Assembly (NCBI RefSeq): GCF_949628215.1
Contig: NC_134281.1
Location: 6,086,501 to 6,150,500 of the forward strand
From: Phalacrocorax aristotelis
Taxonomy: Eukaryota; Chordata; Aves; Suliformes; Phalacrocoracidae
Direction of reading: 5' to 3'
DNA length: 64,000 nt
A program made the position numbers and the translations under genes. Shown here one piece after another: positions 1 through 13,289 of the stretch. Positions within the stretch are counted from its first letter, which is position 1; each line of letters starts with the position of its first letter. The notes beneath the pieces are model-generated. The model saw nothing but the letters and a program-made list of their open reading frames with translations. It ran no database searches and was not told the DNA's origin.

Positions 1-3000
1 ACGAGGGGAAAAAAAACCTTCAAGAATTAGATACGCAGTAGCTATTCAACAAAGATACCGCTTTTAACCTTCTTGGTGGATTAAAAAAGTCTAATTCATT
101 AGAAAGAAAATCTAGTGTTAAAGGTATAAAATATCTTAAAATACAATTGTGGTGTTGTTTCTAAGTCTGTTTTGACTACTGCCAAACCTCCCTCACCCCT
201 GCGCACACACCCCCATCGCTGTTCTGTTCCCCGCTCTCCCACCTCATCGTAACATCTCAATAATGTATTACAGTACAAATCCTAAATGCACAAAGACTCT
301 AGTTTAAAGAAAAAAGTGAGATACAGCACTTCGGTGTATAAATATTCAAGGCAGATGTTTCAAAGAGGGATATACAGGGCAAAACATCTTATTGTTGGAG
401 GGCATCAGTTCCGTGTACATTGCACGCTTGTAATTTACATTCGTTTCTTATTTTTGTACCAGCTCTACACAGCTGCACGTTAAATTAGAGATTTCAAACC
501 AGACTGAACAGTCCTCTTTTTACCCCTGTTTTGTTGCATCTTGCCAATTCAATGTTTTATTATGTTTTCTGTCATAATATTACTCCTGTCCTTAGAAAAC
601 ATGTATTTATTCCCACTTGGAATATAGTGTAACTACTGTAAAGCACTGCTCAAAAGATGACTACAAATTCTGCCTGAGAAGACAAAACTGGAACTCTTCT
701 ATTATCCAAATATTTTTCAAAGATTTCGCTTTTGTATGCATGGCAATTGCTGACACACATAATGAGATCATGGGAAAAGCCACACAGCTGACCTGAACTT
801 TTGGGTATAGAAGTATAAAACTATGAGATCTAATAAACGCAGTGCATGACCCCGTGCAGTTTTTGGACTTAAAGAACTAAATGCTATTGTGAGAGGAATG
901 CAAGCCTACATATTTTTTTCTGTAGCATGGCAGAGTTCAGACGTATTATGTTTACAGTCGTCTATAAATGTAACGATATAGCACGAAGCATATAGACATC
1001 TCCAGTCTCCAGCCTTACCAAGAGACTATCCCGACACCTTCTTGTCACATGCAAGGCAGATATTATTTTTATGCACCAAACAGTAGGCAGGATGCAGCAA
1101 CAGACTGACTCTGTGCTACCACAGTGTGTCTGAGAGGCTGTCAGCACATATTTTGCCTACTTAACGTAGCTTTTTCAAATAATACAAAAATACGTTGGGC
1201 TTCGACTTTCCACCTAGCCCTTGATATGTCTGGCTAGCAAACAGGGAGCCAAAGTTTGGTGCACCGTTTGAAAAGTAGCTTATATATAGAAATGCTGCTC
1301 TAGGAGGTAGCAGTTACACACCTCAGCTGTTGAACTACGCATGCAAGACCTGTTATTATATTTAAAGGAAAATTTAAGATCTCCTAAAGATTATAAACTA
1401 CCTTTAATTAACCCCCACGGATCCCATCAATACTGGAATAGGCTCACCTAAATGAAAGGCATCACTGTATATAAGCTGGAAGCTGTGGAAGTCAGAACTT
1501 TAGCATATAAGTATATAGGACTAACTCTGTCCTCTGAGACTCGAGGATTATTTTGGTATTTAGGATTTAGATGAGCACTTCAGAAGAGCACTAAATGCTG
1601 AGGGAAATGCAGAAGTCTATTACTGCTTGGAAACTAGATTCTTTCAAACATACATAGAAAAATATCCTTTTCCCCAGTAGTACAAGATATTAACTTAGAA
1701 AGGATGTATCCTCATTATAAGAATAAGATCAAGCACCAAAACTTAGTATAGATGGCAACAATCTGAGGCACGACTATTCCAGTAAAACTAAAAAGGTTTT
1801 TTTATTACGTTAATTCTTAAAGATTTTTTCTTATGTTTTTGTTCATTTTTCATTTTCTATATTCCATTAGTTTCCTATTTAACTATAAATAAAGGGTGGG
1901 TTAATGGTTGGTAATACAAACATGTTACAGTATAATCAAAGTGTTTATTTCTTTTAAAGTCTTACCCTGTATACCTGGCTTCAATTAAATAAATGTTGGA
2001 GTGTGAGATAACAAAATATAAATACCTGCCTAAATTATAAGTTACATGTTCATTTTAAATAATGGAAAAATTCTTCTCAGCCCTGCGTTAGCTAGTAGCT
2101 ACACTCAACATTCGAACATTGTTTATTCTTTACTAACTAATCATCCTTCATGGTCTTTCAAAAGTTCCTGGCATTTCACTAGTTTACACATTGATTGAAT
2201 ACTGTTCCCAGAACTGCTTGTGGCACTGTGCCAAATGCTGTGATAATCAGCTGGAAGATTTATTCCAGTTGAGGAGTGTTATAAACATAAGGATTCATAA
2301 GGCTCAGCGTTGAAAATGAATACTGATGCTTTCTTTGAGATGGCTGAAAACTTTCTGTGAGCCTTCAATAAGACGCAATGAGAGTCTTTACAATTTCCTT
2401 CTATATACAGGCTTTGATTTGAAAAACGTATTCGTTTAACTTGATTTGATGCAAATATTAATAACTATCAGAGGTTTTAACAAATTAAAATATAATTTTA
2501 CAGTGGCATGTGCAGAGCAAATCATACATGAAAAAAACCTTAAGGAAATTCATGGATTAACTACTGTGCATGGGATCAGACACATTTGCTGCAACAGGAT
2601 ATATTATTATACTGGTAGATGGGTGCAGAAAGAATACAAAGGAAGCTGAAAGAATTCAAAGGGAAGCAGCTGGCAGGTAAATGCACTGAGCCAGAAAGAA
2701 ATAATAAGGAGAGAGGCAGTGAGTGGAAACGGAAAGGATAGTAATTTCTTAAATATAGAAACAAGTAGGGAGAAATGTAAGCTAGAGATGGGAACACTGG
2801 AAAAAAACAAAAACAGAATAGCAAAACCTCCCATTATAAAAAGGGAAATGCAGTTTGCTTACTGGACTAACTGTAACAGTAGACTAATATTACAGAGACT
2901 GAAAAGACTATACTGAAAGGCTATTGGCTTAATTAAGACCGGGTGAAACCATACAGCATGACTGAATAGCGCGTCCAACATCTACAAAGCTAAAAAGAGC

Positions 3001-6000
3001 TTACACAGGAATTAAAAGTGGTAGTAAAACGAATGAAGCAACTTCATTGCTTTGTATGTGCTGCAGTCAATGAAATGATACTGGCATCAGCGTAGGTCAC
3101 TGCGAAGATCAAAGCCAAGATATTCAATACTAACCACTAACTTGGGCGTCCAATTAGATGCATCTGAGAGGCACCTTATGGTCTTCCCAATTTTTTTGCC
3201 AAACAAAAAGACATCACTTCTCTTAGTGCATGCAGCTGTGATAAACTACCCCTTGATGATCAATTCCTTAACATCATCTCCAAAACTCTTTTGAGAAGCA
3301 CACCCTTTTGAGCAACGAGGTGTCCCCCTGCACCTTATAAAAACATCACCTCTTGCTCACCTCTTTACAGTCACCCATACACCGAACATTCACATAATAG
3401 TGCACTAAATTAAACTTTCCAGCAGTCATTAGGGCTTTCTGCACTACAAGTATCTTTAAAAATTTGGTCATACAAATTTTACTGGTATTATTCAAGGATA
3501 ACAATTACCTAATAAGGACTTCAGACCCTTAGATGAGCATCCCATGATAATGCTTTCAGTAGTGTGATGAAATAATAATTCTAAACCCTACTTTCTATTA
3601 AATATGGCAAATGCAATAGATTGAACTCCACAAATATTACCCTTAACTAAGGAAAAATACTGACAGTGGGGAAGTTTTTGAGAATATCTGTTTTTGAAAA
3701 AGTTATTACATTTTTATGTCTTGCCAGGTATTCAGAATTAAGTATTTCAGAGATTGGTAGAACAGAGATGTCACTAATACCTAAAAATATCAGAAGCAGC
3801 ATACCACAACACAACCCTGACCTCCAAAACTCTTGATATATATTGTACATCTTCATTTAGGTAAAACCGAGGTACAATATTTTATCATAAAACCCTTGCA
3901 TGGGAATTAGTGGTTTCTTCTTTGTTGCCTGGGACGTGTTCACCCAACAAGACAATTTTGGGTCATCAGTAGCTCTCTACAGCAGTGCTGGAGCTCAGAG
4001 AATCAGGTGTTTTTGTGGTTATTCATGGGGGCAAAGGTGATGTTTCACAAGAACTAACAGAAGTAAACATTTTGAAAGCTGCCAAAATATTAGGCAGCTA
4101 TAGAAAAACAGAAAACGCCCAATAGAGGACCTCAATATTTTAATGACTGCATGTTTTCAATCCTTTGAAGAAACAAGACATAAACAAAGACTTCCATGTT
4201 CTGACTGGGAATGTCTAGATGTTTGCAGCAAGAAGGGGAATTGAAGAGGGAATGAGACATGAATTACAATATTTGTAAGGAAATAGTTCTTGGCAATATT
4301 TAATCTTCTTTTTAACATGATTGCTATAAGAATGAATTAGTGTCTTGCCTTTCAAAAAAGAACAAAACATTTTGAAAAACAAAAACAAAGCCACCTCAGT
4401 TCACTTTGCAAAAGAGGTATGAATAAAGACCTCAAGTATTCCTGAGCCACTGAGGTTCTGGTATTTTATTCCTATGACAGACTCTATATGAGAGCAGGAA
4501 ATGACAAAATATCAATCCATTCCTTAACAGTGATTTAAAAAAAATGAGAAATAGTGAGAACACAAATAATTTGCATAAGAACCTAAAATTATCATCTTGT
4601 GGATTTTCTCAGATGCCGAAGGAAAGCATTTCAGTATCAGTAGAATTTAAGGGAGAGAACGTGAGCAAAGCAACGGTGTGCTATTGACGGCATGGCCCTC
4701 CAAAAGTGTCATAAGTCTTGGTAATACACAGAGGAGTGGTGAAGATGAATGACTGAAAAAACCAGTCTCTCTAATTGGCCAAAATATGCCAAAATATGCC
4801 AATAGGTCAAAAATTAGGAGGGAAATCAGACATATTTATTTGTCCAGAAGTATTATGCCCATGTATCTGCTTTCTACTGCATTGGTGGGGACGACTTCCA
4901 GTTTGAAAGCCCTGCAGACATACAAACGTGGCTAAAAGCATTGGCTAAGAATGCTGAATTATTTCCTATGTCTCTGCATGGAATTGTCATGGGTATTCCC
5001 CATCCTTTTTGAAGTATGGATCCCAGAACAGGATGTATTACCCTGTTAGTGGTGTTGACACTGGAAAGGGGGCAAGACCTCTTCTACTACTTCATATTCC
5101 TCTTTTTCTACTTTGCATTGGTGCTTCTTTTCTCCACATTGTCTTTTGCGTGCCTTATAGAAAATACTGCTGAAGACTTGCACATGAGCTGCTAAGTTAA
5201 TTTATACGTTAAAACAGAGAGGAGTGAATATGATGTCTATTCTTACATAACATGGATGAGGTACTCTAGATTAGGGACCAGTTAGTGGAGGAAGAAGAGA
5301 AGAGGGAAGAAATCTCTGGCATGGTGACTTCCTCTGCATGAAGAAAAAATTACAAGAACAAGTGATCCCCAGGAGTGATTACAAATCGCTCATAGTTACA
5401 AAATGTATAGAGACATTATGCTACAAATTAAAAATCCACTCATGCTTTAGGCAGCACTGTGGTGGTTCGTTTGAATGGCAAGAGCTTCAACAGCAGCTTC
5501 AAGTCATGTTAGCAGGTAGCCACTTGCTAAAGGAAAGCTTGTGATCCCCAGAGCCTGCTACCTATCTTATACATCCAGGGACTGTACAGACACAAGGCAG
5601 ATGCAATTTGTTACTAAACATCTTTCAGAAATACTATGATTTTTAACCTTAAAGTAAGCATATCTACCATTAACATACTTGACAAGTATGCTGATACTCA
5701 GGCATTGGTTACCTAAGGTTATACTTTTACCAGTCAAAGAGCATTCAAACTGAAATAAGTAACATCCAGTCATTAAAAAAAAATGATGACAAAGTTATAA
5801 ATGTCTAAAACTCCCAGTCTGCGTTTGGTTTCACATTTAAAATATTGATTGTATCAAAGGAAGAGGAACTGTCAATGTCAACAAGAAGATTGTTCAGCAA
5901 ATGAGATATCCAGAAGGGAACAATACAAACAGATTTATGTTTTTTGATGCTGGAGAAAGATTATCAGATTCTATTTGAATTGCTAACCAATCGATATAAC

Positions 6001-8880
6001 TTATTAGTCTAATTCTGCTGGAGGACAGCACAGCGCATGCATTGATGTTATTCAGTGCTCTGTTAGGAAAAAGATCAGAAACTATTTGAAGATCACAGGT
6101 CATTATACTTGAAGATGATAGATATTTTTAAAATACTCTTTATTTGAAGTATGGTAAACTAAGAGTGCCAAGTTTATCAATATGCCCTTAGTTTAAAAGG
6201 TAAGGTGAGAGAAAGCTTTCTGTGAAGATATAGTAAAAACAATGCTCTCCAGATCTTCCTCTGCAACTATACTTGAAGGTAGGTGAAAGGGTTATCAGCT
6301 TCATAAAAATAGATTTTTTTGCCTTATCAAATGGTTTAATACAGATTATAAAAAGGCCTTCTTGCTAACATTTACCAGTTCATGAAATATAACATTCTAC
6401 ATTGAAGAGTAAGACTAGTCTGTTTCTAAACTGGAGACTGCAATTATCCATCACGATGGAGCCCAGCCCCTAGGTAATGCTGTATGGGGCAGATGGGTCC
6501 CTGTCCCTTATTCCATCATCACGTAGCACACTGTGGCCCGAGACCTTAATTTTGCCTCTTCTGCAGCTGGAAAGGGATCTGGGAAGGTTGATGTTTTCAC
6601 TTCCTCAACACTCATTTCTTCTCTGCGGAGATTGTCACAGAAGGGCGAATAGTCTGATTTCTGCGTTTGTTCAGTCTTTTCCCCAATTTATTTTTTGGGG
6701 AAATAACCATATCTATAAAAAGGGAGTTGGATCATATAAGGCAAGTTTGCATTTTGATAAAAATGCAGGTTTGGGGTTTTTTTTGTTTTGTTTTAAACAA
6801 ACCAAGGCTATCTGGCAGGTATTCTTGATGTCTGAACAGTCACTGTTCCTGTTCAAAAAGCATCCTTGACAGGATGAAATAGCCTGTTATTTAGCTATCT
6901 GTAGTCAAAGTAGAGATTAGTAAGATTTTTTGGCTTTGCGGCATTTTGAAAGAGAGGAGCTGGGTCTTCCATCAAAACCAAACACACAACAATGCAGAGG
7001 ACGATGCTGGTCATATGCGAAAGGTGCTGTCCTTCCCCTCTAGCAATACTCCTGCATTTTCAGAGCTGACGTTTAGCTAAATAATCCTGTCCATGCACCG
7101 AGAGCAGCAGTTTCCACGGAGGTGAAGGACACACATTGCCGAGAGCAATTGTGAGTTGCTAGCCTACAAGGACTATGCATCTGACAATCAATCCATAAAC
7201 ATTGGAGAGAGAGCGCAAAATTGGACCCTTTAAGTTATTTCCCCACATTTCAAATCTACTTGACAACAAATCTGAAAGTCAACTGTAATTTTAATCATCC
7301 AGTAATGTTTTATGTTAGCCAATTACAGGGCTCCAAGAGATTAGCTGAATGTTTCATGTCTGATAAATATGTGACTGGGACTAATTCACTGGACCCTTCT
7401 CTAACCTGCGTTAGGTATAAATGAGTAGAGCTTCACTAAAATCAATCGAGCTGTATCCAGTTATGCTGTCACAGAAATTGGTGCTATAGACTTAGGATAA
7501 TTTTCCTAATAAAAATAAATTTTAACCAGTAGATTTTTGACTCACACTTGTAATCTAATATTTCAGGCAATATACAGACCTATTAAATCATCCACTTTCC
7601 CTGCATGCATTCCAGATGAGCTTTGCTTTTTACATCCCTACCTACTACCAAGAATGCTCATGAAACACCCCATAATTCAATTATAAGTACCTCTAGGAAC
7701 CTTCTAATTATACGTTAGGCAGGTCAGAAATGAAATAGCCATGCTACCCTTTAGTCTTGGATAACAGACTTGAAACAGTGAAAAGAAAAGTTCATATGTT
7801 CATTAAGAGGCCAACTGTAATACAGTTAAGGGCTTCAGCAAGCTGTTTTGTTGAGATCTGAATATCTGTGAAACAAACCCCTCCAAAGCTGGAAGTTTAG
7901 CAGAGTCTTGCCTTTCAGCCACGGCATCAGCAAAGAATGGGGAGGTAATCTGGAGAGTAGGTTCTGTTCATTAGCCATTTGTTTGCTCTTACACTAAAAT
8001 CAGTTGTAGGAGTTCACAGGATCAGAATGAAAAACAACTACAGGTACTTAAAGGTGCTATTCTTTTCTTAAGAGATTTCTGCACTGGTCTTAATTAAATC
8101 TCCCATAGGATTGCAGAGCTTTAAAAAAAAAATACAAACCAAGAACATGTCCATCAGGCAGGTTTTTCTAAGCTTTGACAGCTCTAAATGCAGGCAGCTG
8201 CAACACAAGCTTGTCCTCAAATCCTTGACAATGACCTTAACCTCAGGGTGAAAGATAATGTAGTTGCTATGCTCATTCTGTGCAGAGTGTCTACTGATCA
8301 GAAGCTTGTGGCAAAATATGTATATTTTTTTCTTATGATATAGGCTATTGTTCACTGGCAACTCAAGTGATACCGCAACATTATCTCTATGACAGTTTAT
8401 TTTTTTATTATTTCTAAATGTGAAGGAATGGCACAAATTCAGGCAGACTTCCACTTCGACAGCCAGACAAATGACTTTGTAATGCCTTCCGAATTAACCC
8501 CTCCATAGCCACATGGTTGAAGATAAGAAGAAAAATTAAGCAGACAAACAATCTAATCCCTGGAACTTTTACAAGGTATTTCACAGAGACACCTACACCG
8601 AGGACGGGGTGATTTCCCCTATATGGTGGTTCCTATTACACTTAGCACAGGGTTGTTTAAGAGTAGTATTCTCCAGTGGTGAAAACTGTCCCTTAATTGA
8701 ATTCCTTGGAGCGATGGCAATTTACATCCTAAGGATCTGCCTCAAACTGAGAATCTACCTTTACTATATAAAGGCAGATAAATTTGAAGGAAGGAGACAG
8801 CCATGTAGGAACACTGTAATCCAAGGTGCTTACCTTATACTTCAATGGCAAAGGAAAATTACTACAGTAAAACTTCAATA
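1..8880. other. No gene recognised
   Basis: AT-rich unique sequence. Frames are short; the longest (130 codons at 6477 on plus, 128 at 8068-8454 on minus) have no motif, splice support or coding-like composition. From 2600 to 2850 the plus strand is purine-rich. No repeat family is recognised. Confidence 0.6.
4774..4803. repeat. 11-bp tandem repeat framed by inverted CCAAT words
   Basis: GCCAAAATATG is repeated twice and then begins a third time; the block starts ATTGGC and ends GCCAAT, so two CCAAT words face outward in opposite orientation. Confidence 0.8.
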
Positions 8881-8932
8881 TTAACATTATTATTATTAAC
8901 ATTACATTATTATTATTTTTAATTATTATTGA
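8881..8932. repeat. TTA-rich simple tract
   Basis: Imperfect TTA/ATT trinucleotide repeats, interrupted by AAC and a T-run. Confidence 0.85.
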
Positions 8933-9008
8933 GATTTCAGTAATAAATGAAATTAATTTAGGAACAGCCATGGGAATATGTTCTGATTCACTCTAGGGGT
9001 ACAGTCGC

Positions 9009-9110
9009 CCCAGTGCCGTTGCGGTGGGAGCTGCTGAAGGGAAGGACGCGTTCAGCTGCTCGGCGAGGGGCAGCTGCACGCTTGCTCTGCAGAGAGGCTC
9101 GAGTTTACTC
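9009..9110. other. Small CpG-bearing patch
   Basis: About 100 bases with higher GC and several CpGs (GCCGTTGCGG, ACGCGT, CTCGGCGAGG), including two CAGCTG E-boxes 24 bases apart from start to start. It opens a plus-strand frame of about 80 codons at 9013 with no recognised motif. A minor regulatory patch is possible. Confidence 0.3.
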
Positions 9111-9984
9111 CGCAATGACAGAACATATGGAAATTTTAGCTGCTAAATATCAAAGTCTTTGTCATTCGAGTGCAAACAGCAATTTCTGTCAGCCTATAAC
9201 CTGGCTAGATTTTGAAGGTTTTCACAACAAAAGGCACGTTATGACATAAAGGCTGTACCCTCACCAACCTTCAAGTCCCTGTTCTGAAGTCTGGGCATCG
9301 CAGACCAGTTCAAGAAGAGCAGCACGATTGCAGTACTTGCAAATATTTCTCATAGGAGCACACAAAAATAGTAATTTCAAGTGACACTTGTTAAGCAGGG
9401 TATTTCTCACAAAGAGGGAAATCTTTTTCCAAAGGCATTCTGAACAAAAATAGGAAGAGACGTGGATAGCACAGAATGCACTCACACTACACATACCTTT
9501 TGGTGGGTGTGCACTCTGTGAACATGTCTCTTCTTATTCAAAGAGCTGGGGTTTTTTTACATTACATTAGTCAGCTAAAAAATTAAGAGGGGAAAAAAAA
9601 CCAAACATTTTCATGTGGGAACCAAGACTAAACAATGTAATGCTTAAATGAAAACAGGAAATTGAATTTATTTTTTATTTAATTAAATATTTTACTGTAG
9701 GAAGGTTTGATTTAGACATGAAATTCTTAAAAAATATTAAAATGTAAGTAAGCTAAATTTGGCCTTGAAAAAACTAAGTTTTTTTAAAAAAAAATACTAA
9801 ATAAATAATTTTTGTATCTCAAAAACTAAGATACTGTTAAAATGGTCAAAATCACTTATCAGTTTTGACCCAAATGCAGACAGAGACTTAATTATTTTGT
9901 TACAGCAGAATATTTTGGCTAAAATCAGTCCAACCTGACTTCAGTACCAATGGGATTCTGATGATCAACCAGGTATTGTTGGAG

Positions 9985-10015
9985 TATATATTTTATATAT
10001 ATGTATATATATATA
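9985..10015. repeat. TA-rich dinucleotide tract
   Basis: About 31 bases of mostly alternating T and A with interruptions by a T-run and a G. Confidence 0.9.
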
Positions 10016-12445
10016 GGGTAACGGTATGTTACTGTAATCTTTGAACCAATTTTGCAAATGACTGCCAGCCTACAAAATGCTTGATCAAACCCAATAACAT
10101 GAAATTGATTTTACATATAACAGATATTCCAAGATGTAGTTGCTTCTTTTCTTACGAGGAGGTGGAGATAGAGACGCAGTTAGCACATGCCAGGGGAAAC
10201 TTTGTGTACAAGCATTCAAAGTTCTTTGAAAAATTGGTCCAATAACAAATTTGTCCATAACTACAAGTGCTAGCATGTAATATTAATTATTTTAATCGAT
10301 TCTCTTCTCTTGGTTATCAGTACCTACTGAAAAAAAATTTGGCCTTCCCAACGTTAAGGGAAAATATTTGGAGATACAGCCCTGGTCTTGACTCATTTCT
10401 GTCCACACTTGCTCCAGATGAATGTCACACAGACCAGGAACCCCTGTCTGTGGGATCTGATCCTTAAATTAAAATAATCCTGCAGAAATCCATAGCTCCT
10501 CTTTTCTCAAATGGCTCATTCTTTTTCATGCCATCTTTCCACTTCAAGATTGTTTCTGCTTTTTTTAAGATGCTATATATGCATATAGTTGCTATTTTGT
10601 TCATTTTTAATGATTTCTTGAGAACACGTTTCACTAGATCCCACCAAAATATTTTACTCCCTGTGTTCCATTAAATTCTCTGTCAGTCAATTCAAAATGT
10701 TACTTTTTATCTTGTTTTTAATGATATGTAAATCTCACATTAAAATAGGAGAAAAAACAGACTAGAAACCGCTACCAACGTATAACTAGAAAGGTATCTT
10801 GGGAATGTGTTAGCATGATATTGTCAGACATTTGTAAACTTCTTCCAGTGAACTTTGAATTACCCTGGTCCTTTCATATTTTCCAGTTAACATACATACA
10901 TCTGCTCTGCCATGTAATCAACTGATTGTTACACAAGCATTTGCTAAAGCTATGACAAACTCAGATTTATGAGGTCAAAAAGTTCAAACTTAATCCATTC
11001 AATAGCTGCAATTTATTGTCTGATGATAATTGTATACACAAACATTGTAATGATTTAGATGACATAGTGTAAAGATGAAATCCGTTTATTTTAAAAGGGT
11101 TTCTAACCCCTAAAATACGTTGCCATGAACACCTTTCTAGGTCCGCTTTTAACAACATAGTTATTATTGTTTTATTGATCAGGATTTTATTACTGATTTG
11201 ACACTTATATTTCACACTAATCGAAAAGGTGTAATTTTTCTACAAGAATAAGACTGTAATTAATTATATCATTATTGTGTTTTCAATTCTTTCCATTTAA
11301 AGGGTCCTAGAAAAGAGTGCTTAATTTATCATACATGTACTATAAGGAATATGTAAACCTCTTTAAACAGATAGAGAGCATGATCCTTTTGGAGATGATG
11401 GGATATGACAGAGGCACTGTATTTATGGATTCTTACCTCTATAGTGACCTGATTTTATAGTGACAGCTATTGTGGAATGGGATAGTAAATTAGCAATGTA
11501 GAAATCTTGGGTATCTAAAACTATTACTATTCATTACTTTTATAACACTTACTAGTGACCATTCTCTAATACTTTCAACAGATAAACAAAGAACCTGCAG
11601 AGAACAGAGAATGGTATGGCAGAACAACAGTCTTACGTATACTATATCATTTGTGTAATTTTAGGTATGTATTTATATACACACATACCCTCGGTTTGCA
11701 AATCAAGGAAACAATTGCTACAAATGGACAGCAGCTGTATTCATCTATTTCTTCCAAACATAAAACACGTTAGTGATTGTAAATTTCAGAGAGACTTTAA
11801 AACAAGTAGCTAAATGTGAAATTTAAATTGATCTTTGGTTTATTGCCATTGATTTTGTCAATTTTCTAAATGTAACAGTGTTCACCACTGGGAACAGAAA
11901 CCTGTATATATATCAGCAAAATTTATGCTTTCAACCAACATAAACTTCACAGGAGGAATGACTGTCCTTCAGTATAAAATAAAACGCATGTGAAGTGAAG
12001 GATTTTCTTCTCTAATTACATACTGTATATTTTTTTAACATCATGTTAGTAAATTTACCACATAAATTTAAATGCTATTAACAATATTGCTTGCCCATAT
12101 TCAGTTCCATTTCCCTTCCTATAGATTTTCACAAGTACTTTGTGATAATGGTATTAACCCATAAGTCTAATTCACATGTACAAAAAACATCATCAGTGCT
12201 CATAGAAACATGCCTCTACAGTGTTTTATGAAGATGTCAGCATAAGCATAACCTAAGCTGGCAGATACTTGTATAACTCTAACGTTAATTATTGTTTTCC
12301 CAATTAAAATAGAGTAGATTCACATGTTCATACTATAGTACCCACTTAGCCCATGAGTCCCCAAACTCTATGCCTATATGCAACTTCCACTGGAGAGTGG
12401 GGGTTGCTAAAACTGATGTAAGAGAAAATATCCTGCATTTTCCAG
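10016..12445. other. No gene recognised
   Basis: AT-rich unique sequence with many TAAT and ATTA words but no clear clusters, RNA gene or repeat. Confidence 0.6.
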
Positions 12446-12745
12446 GCTGCTTCTCTGAGTGACAAGTGTGGGATTTTGCTCACTGATGTAGCCGAAGTGC
12501 TGTTTCAGTTAACATTAGGAACCCGCCCTCATCAAACCCAGCTTGATCAGTTAAAGAAAATAGCACAACTGTCGCAGAATGACATCCTGACTGTATTTAT
12601 TTTCTTAGGATCCAAACCAAACCACTTGCAAACTTGTTTCATGAACATTAAATATGTGTGTGTGGGGGCGGGGGGAAGAAAACATACAACCTATTTTAAA
12701 ACACTAAGTGAAATAAAATCAATTGCTGAGCTCATTTTGCGTTAA
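12446..12745 (+). CDS. Exon-like open segment, possible terminal exon or decayed coding sequence
   Basis: An acceptor-like stretch (CCTGCATTTTCCAG) ends at 12445. The frame beginning at 12446 is open for 99 codons to a TAA just after 12742. The first 50 or so codons look coding-like: an amphipathic, Leu/Gln/Asp-rich stretch with Leu-Thr-Asp-Val-Ala-Glu-Val-Leu-Phe-Gln and then a Gln-rich helix-like part. After about 12600 the composition drops to ordinary AT-rich DNA with a GT-rich run near 12655. There is no good donor at the point where the coding-like part ends, so it would have to be a terminal exon or a broken one. No family is recognised. Chance openness is a real alternative. Confidence 0.17.
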   Translation, partial: AASLSDKCGILLTDVAEVLFQLTLGTRPHQTQLDQLKKIAQLSQNDILTVFIFLGSKPNHLQTCFMNIKYVCVGAGGRKHTTYFKTLSEIKSIAELILR

Positions 12746-13266
12746 TAGTCTTCAAATGCCTTCATTGTTTCGCTGTTCTTAAGCAACACTCAAGACAGAC
12801 ACATATATATAAGGCTTTATATTTCCAGCCTCAAAAAAAGGAAGTTTTTTTGCTGGTATAATGTCTGATAGGATATTAGTACACAAAAACATTTGCCTTA
12901 AAAAAACGACATCACTTATAACTGTAATTCAGTGGGTGGTGAAAAGATGCCGCTCATATTAATGTATCTGCTACATATGCATGTTCAGTCAGTTCACAGG
13001 AAAGCACTCGTTTCCTCAAAAAGTGATTTTTAAAGAACATTATGACCCTTACTCTGTTTTAAAAGCATTATGAGGCAACCTGCTATATGAGCACAAAAAG
13101 GGACCAAAGAACCAGTAACGCTTTCTCTTATTCATATGCACATAATAAGGGGATGAGCCTCCAACGAGGGGGCAGCAGCCAGAGCGGCTGCTCATCGCTG
13201 CCACTCCCCCAAAACTGCTCCAGGGACAGAGACCAAGCACCTCACCCGGGGTGCCAGCAGCACCCG

Positions 13267-13285
13267 CCCCCCCCCCCCCCCCCCC
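13267..13285. repeat. 19-base poly-C tract
   Basis: An uninterrupted run of 19 C, inside a locally GC-rich 130-base stretch. The minus strand is a G-run able to form a G-quadruplex and the plus strand an i-motif. Open frames through it (Pro or Gly runs) are artefacts of the tract. Confidence 0.95.
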
Positions 13286-13289
13286 GACT

